From assembly GCA_029224185.1 (NCBI GenBank), contig CM055190.1, positions 16,123,320 through 16,187,319 of the forward strand: 64,000 nt of DNA, read 5' to 3'. Positions 48,310 through 61,600 of this stretch are shown here, one piece after another. Below the pieces are notes generated by a model. The model had not been told where the DNA came from, did not search any database, and was given only the letters and a program-made list of their open reading frames with translations. The DNA comes from Karalla daura. Lineage: Eukaryota; Chordata; Actinopteri; Chaetodontiformes; Leiognathidae. The position numbers and the translations under genes are program-made. The stretch's first letter is position 1. The number at the start of each line of letters is the position of its first letter.

Positions 48310-51300
48310 TGTTCATGTACCCAGGAGCAGAAAAGAGAGAGTCCGGGCATGCTTGTGTAGCTGGCAATTAGCATAAAAAGTATCTGGAAAACAATAACAG
48401 AAAATAGATGACAGATGAAAACTAAAAGCAGAAACACAGGGCAAATTACACCCAAACTCATAGTCACTGGTGATGGCAACTCTGAGTCATTTTGCAGACG
48501 GGGGACTCATCTGGATCACTCGCTAAACTGAAACAATTCCTTTGAGTCCGTTGAGTCACTTGAGTCAGAAGCTTTCACCAACCGGAGGTGGGAAGAGGGC
48601 GAACCTATCATAGCAGTGCTGGAGCAGATGTGGAGACGATTAGAAGACTGTAAACTACATTTTTCTCTATTCCCTATTATCATATGGAGAAACAGAATCA
48701 GTCGGTACAGCATGGAGCTGGGTTCTCCTGAAGTCCCCTGCGGGAACTTCTCTGGGGGATTAATAAAGTTTCTCTGTCCATCAGCCTGTGGTTTCATGAA
48801 TAAAGAGCTGACACAAAAAAACAATTTTATGGATCTTTTTTTTGATCTCCAAAACATATTGCATTCTTGCTCGGCCCACACTGCACCCGTCTACCGAATT
48901 TGGTAAAGATCTAGTGAGCAATCTTTGAAGCCTTTTATCAACAAATCCTTCTGGAGAAGTTAATCTACTTAGCCGCTACTACTATGAGCGAGCAACATCC
49001 TTGAATTCAACTGAGGCAAATGCTACTTCAGCGGCTAAAAGTGCATTAAATGCCTCAGTGCTGCATGTTTACAACAGTCATATGTGTATTCGTTTGGCAG
49101 TTTTAGCATTGTATCCATCATTACATGCAGCTCACCTGACACTGCGGGACCATCCAAGACTCGTACCAATGATCAAAAATATCCGTAAAATATTACTTAA
49201 ATGTATGACTAATCTATGAACGATGCATTTTGAACCTCTGAATGCGTCAATGAATGGGACGCCATGTTTAACCGCCACCGCCAGAGAGAGAAATAGAAGA
49301 TCAAAGCTCAGCCCTTGTCCAGCCTATGTAGACCATAGGAGACTAAGAATAGTGCCGCTTTTGCTAAATTTACGTTTAATTAATAATATATATCCTGACC
49401 CCCCCCCTCCCCGACTATTTCTGACTCCCTGCTTTTGACTCGGAGCTCTGGATTGTGCAGCGGCAGCAGCGATGCTTGTAGGTGTCTTGAGGAATTTACA
49501 TTCAGCCCTTTATTGTCTGCTAAGGGGAGAGGGGGTGGGGACAGGAGCGGTGCAGGGGTTCTTGCTGATCTGTGGCTTTGAACCCTGAGTGGCACCTGTG
49601 CCTTGATGCTGGAGCCAATATTGGATTTGGCCCAGGTCGCACCTCAGGGCGGTGGGTTAATGGCCCACTTTGCCAGGCACACAGAGCTGCTCGGCCCCGC
49701 ACTGGCCAACCTGCTGCCTCAGCACTCCGCTGCTCACAGCCAAAGTTGCAGACTGCACGTTTAGACAACACACAAACACACACACCGGCACACACACACG
49801 CACACATATACTGTATGCGCTGGCATGCGACGACACCCCGGCTAACACATTGTGCTAGCTAAAACTGGTGGAAAAAACAATGCTCAGCATTCATGTTGAA
49901 GGGATAAAGACTAGCCCCATGTTGGTGGAGAAACAGATAAGCTGTTCATGATGCAACATTTCTCTTTTGTTGTTATTACTTTGATGCTGAAAAATCTGTT
50001 TAAACACTGATGTCTGTGCTTCAGGCAAGGAGGACATATATAGCACAACAGAGACAGACTGTTGACAAGCTAAACAAAGAAGTGAAGCAAAAGCTGAACC
50101 AGGTGGTGCTTGTGTTTTTTTTTTTTGTATTTTAGCATTGAAGACGTGGTGGAAATTAACAGCAAGCGCCACTCTACATTGCGAGGGATCGTCTGCTAGG
50201 GCCCTGGCCACTGTGGGACCTCGCCAGCTATGTTTGTAGGTACTTAAGTCCGCCTGATGGGTTTCCCCCTCATGAGGGGCGTCTGCCTGACAAAACCGGT
50301 CTACGTGATGTTGGATGGAAGGACTCACTGGTTTGCAGACTGGCTGAGGGCCTGCCTGACTCACTGCCTGCCTGATTTGCTGACTGACTGGCTGCCTGGT
50401 TGACTGACCGTGCGCCAGGGAGCAAAGCTTTCCCACATGTTCCCTTCCACGACGCATTTCGGCTGGGGAGCGCAGCCTCGTCCCCTTCGCTGTGTTTACA
50501 GTGTGGAACCCAGCCGTGGGAGTGCAGCCCTGCTTCGTCTCCGCACTCGGCCCGAAACGCCTCTCCTACGGCCGCCATTAATCAGCAACAGAGACTTTCT
50601 CTCCCTCCTCTCTCGCCTCTCCCTTTTCTCGTTCCTCTACGCCCACAGACATGCTGGATGAGGCCATTTTGAAAGAGTTAACAGATGTCGGCTGATTTGC
50701 CCGGGGCTTTCTGACATTGCCCGAGTGATGTATTTGATGTGGAGTTTATTCAGCTCTAATAAACGTATAAAGAATTAGAATAATAATTCACAGATGTACA
50801 AACCCAGATTATATGCCGGAGCCTCTCTTTGAAGCAAGACAAGGCAGCCAAGATTAACAGAACCAGGGGAAAGGATGAAAAGGTTTTTGGTTCAGCCCAC
50901 TGATAATCAGAGGGGTCAGGATGGACTAATACCATAGCTTTATGTGCCTGCGCTGACACAGACGGCCTTTGTTCCTTCACAGGTTCTGTGTCTGTGAAGG
51001 GGCTAAACAGAGGGCTGTAATTGTCACCGTGCTTTTCTGAAAGATGGAGCCGAACACATTTGCTGCATCTGTTTTTTTTTCTCTTTCTCGTCTCACACGT
51101 GCTTTTGTTAATTTGTCATTTTGTGTACAGCAGGAAAAAATACGGGGAAAATATAAAAGGATAGGAATGAGGTCTAGCATTCTGATCACGGCGAAAAAAA
51201 TGAGGGAATTACTTTCAAAACAAACAACTTCCATTTGCTTCACAGCTAAAGAACAACAAATCTCAAAAATGGCCAGTTGCAGAGCATCTTAATACCCACA

Positions 51301-54300
51301 TAAACCATAAAAACAGCTACACAGCTCCATGGCAATGCATAGCAACCGTGCAGAATTTCAGTCAAGGAGAAAGAAGGCAAAAAAACACCTTATTACTTCT
51401 AACTCCTGCAAGCCATTTTGGTCTCCAAAGGTTTTAGAGCGCCGCAGGCCATGTGTCTGCAGTGTTTCGGGAAATGACTTGCCTTCGCACGAACACTGCT
51501 ATGTTCTGCAGCACTGCTGCCCCCAGCATCCCCGCTCAATTTCTGTTTAACCCCTTCCTGCCTTCCCTCACACTGACTCACTGCAACAGAGAGCTCACAC
51601 CCAGCACAATACTGTCACATTGTTCAGCCTCCCACAAACCAAGGCAAATCAGACCAGCTTTTTCACGAGCTCACACATTAACTCCACGTCTCATTTGGTT
51701 ACTTAAGCATGTGATGGCTCTTAATAAACATGGTGCAGGAGAGGCGTAAGGTTATATGGGGCAGAGGAAGACGGAGCAAAAAGCCCCTTCACCGTTCCAC
51801 TTGATCTACTACAATGTGCGACACAGTTTGCACACTTGAGTGTGTATCAACGGTGGATTAAATCTGCAAACTCGTTGACACAACACATAATTAAAACATC
51901 TTGCTCGAGGTCAGGAATTTTCTAATTAGTAGTGTACTGACAAAGCTGCAATTCCATCGCCCTGAGTTTCAAAGTCCACAGGTTACTGCTAAGATGAAAG
52001 CTGACCCTGGAGCACAATTCTGCAGGGCTGCTCATACAATTCCTCAGAAGACAGTCACAGGGTCACCAAGCTAAACAGTGTGCTGCACCCGGAACCTCGC
52101 TCCCAAACAAAGAACTTCAAACTTTCCTGCCTGGAAACACAGTTCTAGCTTTTTTTCTTTCTTCCCCCCCCCCTCTCGCTCTCTTTCTTTCAACCTGAGA
52201 GAAACTTCAGATCGTGCGAGGGCACCCAGAAGAGGAAACCATAACGTTGTTTTTAAATCTGTTTAATTAAAACGTTCTAAGCCCGGCTAGATGAACAACT
52301 TGTTTAATAGCACAAAAGCTCTCTCACTGTAGCTGGCTCTTCGCAGCTTATGTTACAGCAGCAACATAAAGCATAGAGGGAATACAAGTTACGTACTCAT
52401 TGTTAGCATCTGAGACACTGCGAGGAAATCCACACAAAATAAGAAAAGCGCATCAGCTGTACGCCTAATGTGACAGTGTTCTGGGTGACTATTTTTGTTC
52501 CTGTGATGAAAAATCACAAGCCTCTATCTGCATCTTTGCTCCGTTGTTGTCTATGGTGGGAGCGACGCAGAAAGCGGTAAGAGCCTGATAACCTGGACAA
52601 TTACGGCAGGCCAAGTATCTTTGGCTGCATGAAGTATCAGAAGTAGAACTTTTTCAACATTAAATATTCAAGGCGTTTCATATATAAAATGAACCCAATT
52701 AGAGTTAAAATAGGAGAAGTGTAATGAGTCTCAAGTCAGAATGCTTGTCTTCAGAACTGTTCACTAATGAGCCCTTGTTGGTTTTCCAGACTTTACTTTC
52801 AATGGTGTGGCACTGTCATTTCTGCCGGTTTTTAATTTTTAATTCAAGTTGAATGAGAGGGTGGTGACTGAGTTAATAATCTAGGCACTGGGGTGTTTTG
52901 CAGCCGATGGATAGCTCGGAGAAGTTGCCAAATGAGGCTTGTGGTCCGCCCTTTGATGTCTTTGCGAAACGTTCCAAATAGGAAGAACCAGTTAACAAAA
53001 GCTTATCAGTTCAGAGTGGTATCGAACTGAAATGACCACACTAAGGGGAACGCATCCTGCAAATGGCCTAATTAGGGAAAAGAGCAGGCTAGCATGGCGC
53101 TGGAAGAAGAAGAAGAAGAAGAGAAAAAAACACACTGGATCTGAGCACTAACAGACACTGACTCGAGAATGAGACAAGAGACCAAAAGGCAGCACGAGGG
53201 ATCCCGCCGCTCCGCAGACACGTGGCGTATGCCGAACTGTCAGTCTTCGCATAAATCCGCGTACGAGCAGTGAGACACTCCACTTACAAGAAAAGGGAGC
53301 GCACCAAGGGGCCACTGCAGAAATGCAGATAGAGATTAGAGAGCACATTTACGGTGGAGGTTCACACTACAAAATGGTCCTTGATCTCAAATTGACATAA
53401 ATGGGGCCATTTTTGACATCATTTAGCCATCACAGGCTCAGTTCTAGCACCGCTGTCAATGGTCCCCATGCACCTGATGTGACGCCTGCTAAGTACGAGA
53501 GGCAGGGAAACGGCTGTCTGAAGAGCAGGTCTGATTAAAATCCAAGCCCTACTGGGGAAAGAGTGGAGTTTCATGTTTTATATAGATGGCCCAGAAAGAT
53601 GAACCGAAACTTTACTGGAGGATTTTTCTCCTTTCTTTCCTAGTGCTTCTGTGAACATTCATGACCCCTCGTGACACTGTTATTCATCCAACAAGCTGTC
53701 AGGGCGAGAGGGAAATGAGTGTTTCAGAAATAAATGTTTCCTTTACCATTTTGGGTATTTGAATATATCAATTCAACTTTTAATATAAATTTACTAGTTG
53801 AGCTACAGCTGCCACTAGTTCCGCTGGCAACCACGAGGAAGGCCTGTTACTGTCACTACACAATATATTATTATATTATACCACGGAAAATAATACACTG
53901 TCGGCGTGAAGTGTGGGTGGCTCGGAGGGTAATGATGGCAGGCAGCATCACAAAATTTGGACTCAGTCAGGGAGTTCCTCATTACAGTTTTCCTGGCACT
54001 TTCCTGGAGGCCTCATTCCTCCCATCAGGTTCCTCTTCCACGGGCCCAGAAGGCTTCCTTCCTACCTGCACAGCATTTTGGCAACCTGCTTTATTATGCC
54101 GCATACAACAGCATCATTTTCCTGGCAGCTGTGTGTGCGAGAGAATGTGTGTATGTGTATAGCGCTTATCTACATATTGACTTGGTTTAAATCCACACCC
54201 TTGTCTGCCATAATAATTACATATCTTGTAAAAGGAAGTACTCAATTCTTCCTGCACCTGAGGCGGGCAGCTACAGGAGTTGCCCATCGGCGCCCAGCAA

Positions 54301-54517
54301 ACACACCTCCGGCGCTGCCTCGTATCCAAACAGCTTCAGCGTACACCCAAAGCCATTGCCTTCCATGGTGTAATGGCGGCTCTCTGTTACACTCGCGCTG
54401 AAAGGAAAGTGCCAATGCAAGCACTGCAAAATGCGTTGCAGGAACAAAGAAGTTGGGATAGGTCGCACAGGTAATAAAGACAGCAGGGGCCTGGTTTATA
54501 GTTGTCAACGACTCAGA

Positions 54518-54518
<1 letters not shown>

Positions 54519-54548
<30 letters not shown>
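54519..54548. repeat. (CA)15 microsatellite
   Basis: A perfect CA run in the presumed taf4-like intron. Confidence 0.95.
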
Positions 54549-54551
<3 letters not shown>

Positions 54552-55504
54552 TAACACACTAACACACCACGATACACACAAACACAAACTCGAAACAAAG
54601 CCGTGGTGTGTAGTGACACAGTGCGCCCCGGGAAATGTGTTTACATTTTGCGGGTCTGTGGACCTTGTTGTGAGTGTGTATATATAAGAATCACTCCAAA
54701 AAAAAAATCACGCAGGTCTTTTGCAGCCAAACCACATCTACTGCTCTGGAAAAGCCATAACATGTAATCAGAACAGGGATGCGGGTGATAGAGGCCACAT
54801 CCAGCTATTCACAACTCTCCCCAAAGTTCTATCAGTGGAGGGCGTTCATTAGTCCAACAAATACATAATTTATACAATCTAAAATATACATGTGATCATA
54901 AATCTTAACGGGAATGAGAGACGCAGAAACACTGAGGTTCACTGGTGATGCCAATTCTTTGTTTCGGGGGCAAGCGGATATAGGTCAAGTGGAGGGCATG
55001 TTGGTCTGGCCAGACCAGAACCAAACCTGGGGATCCACTGTTTATCTCTCAGACTGCAGAAACCTTCTTTGTCCTCCCCTGTTGATAGTTTTCCACAGTG
55101 AGCAATGGTCACATAAAAGCTGTAAACTAGTGTTTAATTATGTCAAATATGCAGAAAAGCATCATATGTGGAGGTTTATGGACATGTAGGGGAGACATGA
55201 GGTAACGCACCATGGAGACTGAGACAACAATGAGACAACACTGGGAGCATTCACGGGAACACAAACAATCATCTAAAACAGCATCATCGCCAATAGCCTT
55301 TCTTTTCTTTCTCCCCATTCTGGACTGATAACGTTCATCTGCATGGTGATGTCTCAATTCTGCTGAGATTATTTGTCAAAAACGCCTGAATTTCACAGTT
55401 AATTGGCCTCCCTAATTAGCACAGGATGTCGAATTCCCATTGCAGTCAGTGTGCTAAATGGTAAAGCTTTAGAAAGTGGATGCCATTCCTTTTCTTTAGA
55501 GCAG

Positions 55505-55508
55505 AGAC

Positions 55509-55562
<54 letters not shown>
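55505..55562. repeat. (AG)n microsatellite
   Basis: A nearly perfect AG run with a single GGG interruption near its middle. Confidence 0.95.
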
Positions 55563-55565
<3 letters not shown>

Positions 55566-57910
55566 CCCAGTGCAAGCCGAGCTACACTGTACATTACACA
55601 CTCAATGATCGATTCTAAATCTTAATTAGGGAAACGACAAACAAGAAAGGAGATTTAATGAACTGTGTACCTTGTCAAACAGCTGGCAGATTATATTTAT
55701 TGAGATATATGTTAAATTTAATGATTCGGGCAATTAACTGTAGAACCCTTTGCGATCTCTGAGGGACATAAAGGGGCCAGGGAGGCGAGCACCGGGGCCA
55801 CAGACCTAATGGAAAGCAGCTGACAAATATTTGTCATCCTCTGAGTGCTGATTCAGGCATCAGAGGCTCGAAAAAAAAAAACCTTGCACATTGGGAGCGC
55901 AGATGTCATACAATGCTTTTCTCCCCTGCTTGCTTCACACCAAGTCATTTACGGTGCTGGCTTACACTTCCCTGACGCAGTGATCAGAGATGTTTCTGGC
56001 ACGCTCTGCTTTGCTGGCACCTCGTCCCATTTAATGATCCGAGATGTTCCACAAAAACAATACAGAAACATAACAAAGGATATCTAAAAGTGGGCACAGT
56101 CCTTATTATCAGTGCCTTTTTTTTCCATGCCCATCCATTTCTAACTTTTTTTTCTAAATTGGTCAAATGGAAAGCAGTGAAAAGCGAGGAAAAAAAAAAA
56201 AATTAAGCCGAGCCGAAAAGTGCGACTTGGATTTAATATTTTATAATTGCCAAGGGACATTCTAAGATCAATGAATTTTTGCCCGGGACGCACATCAGAA
56301 AGAGATGTACTTCAGTCTTTTTAGGGAACATTGGTCTATTTAATTCCAGTGTCTGATGCATGTGAAATATGCCTTCCATGGCCTCCTTCTTCTTCCCCAG
56401 GCACTGCTGCAGGCAGACATTACCACTTTTAATGGGCCGCCATGAGAAGAGGCAAGTCAGCCAATAACCCATCCTCGCTAATGGATCGCCTTGTTTGTTC
56501 TCTCTCACCATTTTCTAAAGCTAATTTTAGATGTTCTGTTTTTTCCTTTAAAAGAAAAAATAGAGGACGATGTTTTTCACAACAATATTTTCATCCAAAA
56601 CAATGAAATTAACTGTCGTTAGACTGAAGGACGGTTAAAAATGGCTCTGTGCGAGCAATTCTTTCAGATGCGGCGTGGCTTTCTAGTCGAGTGGCTGGTA
56701 GTTGGTCGAGTTTACGAGGGGTAGCTCAAGTGGAAATGGAAGCCAAAACCGGGGCCTCTCTTAGCAGGAGGCTATGAGACAAATGAGCTTCTGGCCCCTG
56801 CACAAAGAAGCTTGCAGGGGAATAATAGAGGCAGTTTACATTGGTATTTTTCTAGGGGTGTTAGGTGTTAGGACACATATTGTCATGTCAATACCTGCTG
56901 ACTGTCAGACCCCAATGTTGCAATGTTGTATCAGATCAAATCTTACTTACGAGTAAACTGTGAACAATACAGACAGAAAAACAGAGAAAAAGACGATGTA
57001 AACAGCCTGTGATGAGCTGGGATTTAGTTTAGTTTGAAGCAGAGAGCAGCTGCTTACAGGACGCATAATACTCACTTCCACAATGAAAAGTCCTGAATCA
57101 GATTCTGCAAACTCAAGCTCCTCTCTATGTTGGCATTTTTGCCATCTAGTTGTACTATTCTGCCGACTCCATACATATTACCACCTCTCCTCCGCCCTCC
57201 TTGGCATTCCTCTGCCCCCCTACCAGCACCTAATGAAAGATATTTTCCAGCCTTTTCTCCTTCCTTTCCTCAGGCTCAAACCTTGACAGCTGACAATGGA
57301 GCTGACATGAAACTTTAAGTCAAAGGAAAACAAACTTAAACACACAGCGACAAGGAAACGCTTTGCTCCCTGGTAATGCTACGGCGCTGCTACAGCACAA
57401 AGCAATCAGGGTTAAATCTAACAGCGTCGCAGGAGGTCCTACAAAAAAAAAAAAAAAAACAACAGTAAGTCACACAACGACACAGGAGTTTCTTAAGTGA
57501 GCCATAACAGAAAGAAGTCTCCGGGTTCTCCAGGGCTCTACCATGTAACTTTCAGAGGCTCCGTGTTGACAACTTCATTAGCAGACGCCTGCGTGCAACA
57601 ACTCTCAAGTCGTTCAAAAGCAGCATCACACGTTAAGTGTAGGAATTAGAGGGCCCGCGTTTGCCTTCTCCTCCAGGATGCAGGAGGCAACGCGCAAGCA
57701 GGCGAGCGCAGCGACTGAGGCGTTTTCTCTGCCGATCCCTGAGTGGCGAAGGCGTAGGACGAGGAGAGTGGGTTTGCACAGCGCTGTATAGCACAGCATG
57801 GGGCCCAGGATGTTAGGCTGTCCCCACGTCCCTGGCCGGCAGGCTAGCTAGAGAGCCAGCCATTATCGGCTCGCCTCCGTAGCAGCGAGGCGGAGAGGGG
57901 GGAAAAGAGG

Positions 57911-58000
57911 CAGCAAATTTCATTCTTCAGAAATTTAATTATATCAAGATTAACAAGGGAGGTAATTAATTTCTTTAAGATGGGTATCTTTTAAGTGCCC
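57911..58000. promoter_or_regulatory. candidate conserved non-coding element in presumed taf4-like intron
   Basis: AAATTTAATTATATCAAG, GATTAAC and GGTAATTAATTTC occur together in repeat-free sequence directly after a GC-rich block, a typical enhancer-like layout. Composition only. Confidence 0.25.
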
Positions 58001-61000
58001 GGGGCTCAACTTTGTTGTCAAAACTGTATATTTAACCATTATTTCAGGGCAAAGTTTTAAAGGCAGAAACGAGGGGGGGTGATCACTACTTTGCCATGAA
58101 TATGGATATATAGGCCGCCCTTATCTAAATAGCATGACTACTGTGTTAACAATAATGTGTACATTTATGTGCATGGATAAATATATGGTAGGTTTAGGAA
58201 TTTTCAAGAACAGTTGGCGTCAACTGCACTTGAATAATTGTATTCATTCCTAATCAGAATACATTTTATTTACCTACAATCACTACGCTCACACACTTTA
58301 GTTGCAAAGCTCAAGGTTGGAAGCACAGAACACAGTGTGGACCACAAGGCCATCCAAAACATTAAATCTGCCCTTCAACAGCACAAATACAAACTATCTT
58401 TTTCAGGGGGGAATTTAGAGAGGGAGAGAGGAGGTGTGACGCTCTCGCATGAGTCAAATAGAGTTTTCATCAAATTCTCTGCAACATCAGGATGATGAAA
58501 TTACAAGACAGAGAGAAAGAAAATGTCTAAAAACCTGTCCCCAAGAGCCAATAACAGAGCATACTGTATATCCCATTTAGCTATCTCCAAACACTGTCAA
58601 AGGCGTCAAGATGCACCCAAAACATTTCCTTAGAAAAAATGCCAAACGTTGTGTTTTTGGTGCTTGGAGCGTAATATTTTTATTCTAATGTGAGATTTAT
58701 TGCTGTGATGCAGATATCGTCTAAAACTGAACACAAGCGGCTTTGATTATATACATTTTTTATTTATTTTGGATGAATCGTTGTAAAAATAAGTCTATGA
58801 ATTGAGATTTCTTCATATGTCAACATTAATGTAAAACATACTGTGTAATCAAATGCCACACTAAAGTACACTTTGCATGAATGAAGATGCAGATAAAAGC
58901 TGGCAGGTTGTGTACTGTATATTAAACAGAAAACAGTAGCTGTGTCAACATCATTCTCTACTTATTTCGACTCATGTGCACAAAGTAAGATATCCAAAAA
59001 GGAAATTACAGTCAGTAAATGTGTTGATTAGATTTTCTTATTTCATTTTATTGTTCTGTTCTATTGAATCTGTGCTATTGTGATATGTAGCTGAGGTTTC
59101 ATTCTGTCTCTATTCCAATGTGGGACTACGTGTGCGTGCATAAATGCGTTGCACATAATTGAAGAAAAAAGGCAAACATATGTCTTTTTTCATACTAACG
59201 ATATGAGTGTATTTTAAACGCTTTAACCCACAGTCCACAGTGCAAAAACCACTGGTGGGCACCACTGTGCTCTACACTGTGCAGGGGAGAGGAAAGTTGG
59301 CAAAGTGCACTGTGTTAAAGCTCTAAGAACACATGGCATCCAGCCAAGGAGCCCCTGTAACCATTCCGAAGACTCAACTCTTGTCTCCTTTGTGTCTTCG
59401 CTGGAAATGCAGAATTGCCTTGAGATGTAGAGTCAAACTAATGTTACAATCTTCTTGACATTATGAAACCAATAGCAGCCTCTTTGTGCCCTCTTTAATC
59501 ATATTTATGTAGTATGTAGAGAGGAGGAACCCACACAGGAATCCTTCTGCTTCATTACTGCCTGATACAAGTCATACTAAAGTCACTACATCCTGCTTCA
59601 GATCCCACCCTAACTCACCCCTAGCAAAATAAATGCAATGGCTAATCGAGGGTTAATATAACAGTAACATACCCCATGGATTTAAAATAAAAGGATCCAT
59701 ATATTTTAGAGCGAGCGAGTGGAGCTACACATGTTCAGGAAAACTTGAAAAGATCATGTTAGCTGTCTCGTTCCACTAAAAAACATAGATGTGGATCGGA
59801 GGAGGAATGCTGTGGCGGAGGGAACAGTAGTGAGCGCTGTACACTCACATTATAGCCACTTCACCTAATGGGCCGGCGAGCGGGCTCGGCTTTAACCAAA
59901 TACTATTCCCAACAGACTGTGAGCAGAGGAGAGAGAAAAGATGGAGGGGAGGAGGGACGGGAAGGAGGAGCGTGTGTCCCCTCTGCCAGCGTTCATTTGG
60001 CCTGTCTCCTTCTTAACCAAACAGTCTGGTTGGTCCGAGTCCTCCGAGTCCTCACCCCCTCCACTCCTCCAGCTCCGGAACTCACATGCTCTACGAGTTT
60101 CCTGTTTGTCTGGTTGAAGACCTGGCCGCTTCACTCCCAGGCGGCACACACTGGGAGCGACGCGGCAAGAGGAGGAGGAGGCGGAGAAGACGGCGAAGAA
60201 AAGCACAAGAGAGAAGGACAGAGGGGAGGTTGGCGGGGAGAAGGCAAAGGGAGAGACACTGGAACACTCCCGAGTTGGGATTGATTTACTTCATTAACCG
60301 AGATTACAAGTTTAACTTACAAACCAGAGGTCAAAATTTCTCATTAACAAGGGGACCGTGGAGAACCTCAGGGCTTGGAGACCACTCTTATTACTGACTA
60401 CACATTTCAATCTGTCTTTGATGTTCCATGTCTGCCTTTCTACCCCCTCTTTCCCCCTCCTATTTTTTGGCAGCGAGGTTGATTTTAATTGTAGCTATAG
60501 AACAGAGCATAGTTTGCCTGTAAGCCAGCCTCCACATCTGTAGTGAGTGCAGCTTTAGTGATATTGGGTGCAGTCCATAGCTCGGGGCTACTTTTAATGG
60601 TCCCCCCCCCCCCTCCCTCCTTCATTGGAGACTCAGATTGTTTTCCACGTGATTCCTGTTAATTTAGCTGGAGGAAAGGGCATCAGTTTTCCTTGTGCTT
60701 TTTCCCCCTCTCTCCCCATGCCTCTCACTCTATTGCCTCACTCCTTCTTTCTGATCTATAGCCTCAAAGAAAGAAGGTGAAATGAATTCAAATGGAAAAA
60801 TAGACTGTGCTCACTATTAAATCGCTCGCCTACCTTTGTCCCTTGCATTGCGCCTGGTCGAGACAGATACGAACAAGGCAGCGTGGCTGCACAAGCCGAG
60901 GCAATTTAGCTGCTATTGTCGCCTTTACGTCAACAAACAAAGCGCTTCCTTTGATGTGATAAATGGCCTCAGTGGCTGGATGATAACTACGAGCTCGTAA

Positions 61001-61439
61001 ATGTGTCAAGGATGTTTCAAAGCTCTGAGCATGTTCAGCACTGCGAGACATTGTGCGTCGAGGCACATTTCACATCGCAGAACCTTTAATGCCAACCTTA
61101 GATGTGCTGAGGAGTCTCTATCTGTCTTTCATAAGCCGGCAACACAGGAGCCAAGTCTTGTTTAGCCGAGATGCACCAAATAGGAGGAGAGGAAATCATA
61201 ACAGGCGGAAATCAATGACGGGGAAATGAAAGAGCAAAGTGTTCGAATAATGCGGAATGTGTGAAAGGACAGAAATTGGAGGGTGTGATGGAATAATCAT
61301 CTGTGAATACAGCTCTATTTGACAGTCTGTCTTCTATTTCCAATTCAGCGAGCTAAAATCCATATCTCTTCTGAACACAAATACTAACATGGCCATAGAG
61401 GAGCAAAGGCCTGGAACGTCATATACATGCTGCCAATTC

Positions 61440-61600
61440 CGTTCAGTTGAGTAGATCCTAATAATTAAGGTGCAAAATGAGAGAAAATAAGCTAAGCACA
61501 GCGCCGGGTGTTTAATTTTGCACATATTTCCTATAGATGTATGTAAATTATTGATGCCTCGTAAGGAAACATACAGCAGGAATTAAGATATTCCTTTTCA
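61440..61600. promoter_or_regulatory. candidate conserved non-coding element in presumed taf4-like intron
   Basis: CCTAATAATTAAGG, GTGTTTAATTTTGC and GTAAATTATTGATG lie in unique sequence free of simple repeats. Composition only. Confidence 0.22.

Noticed and set aside
55127..55357. MGRKKRKA in a - strand frame, recalling the basic GPRKKRK block of TAF4
   Set aside because: The flanking residues do not match TAF4 (no alanine-rich segment before, no acidic linker after), and no acceptor/donor pair fits. A short basic run from an AGAAAG-rich stretch is enough to explain it.
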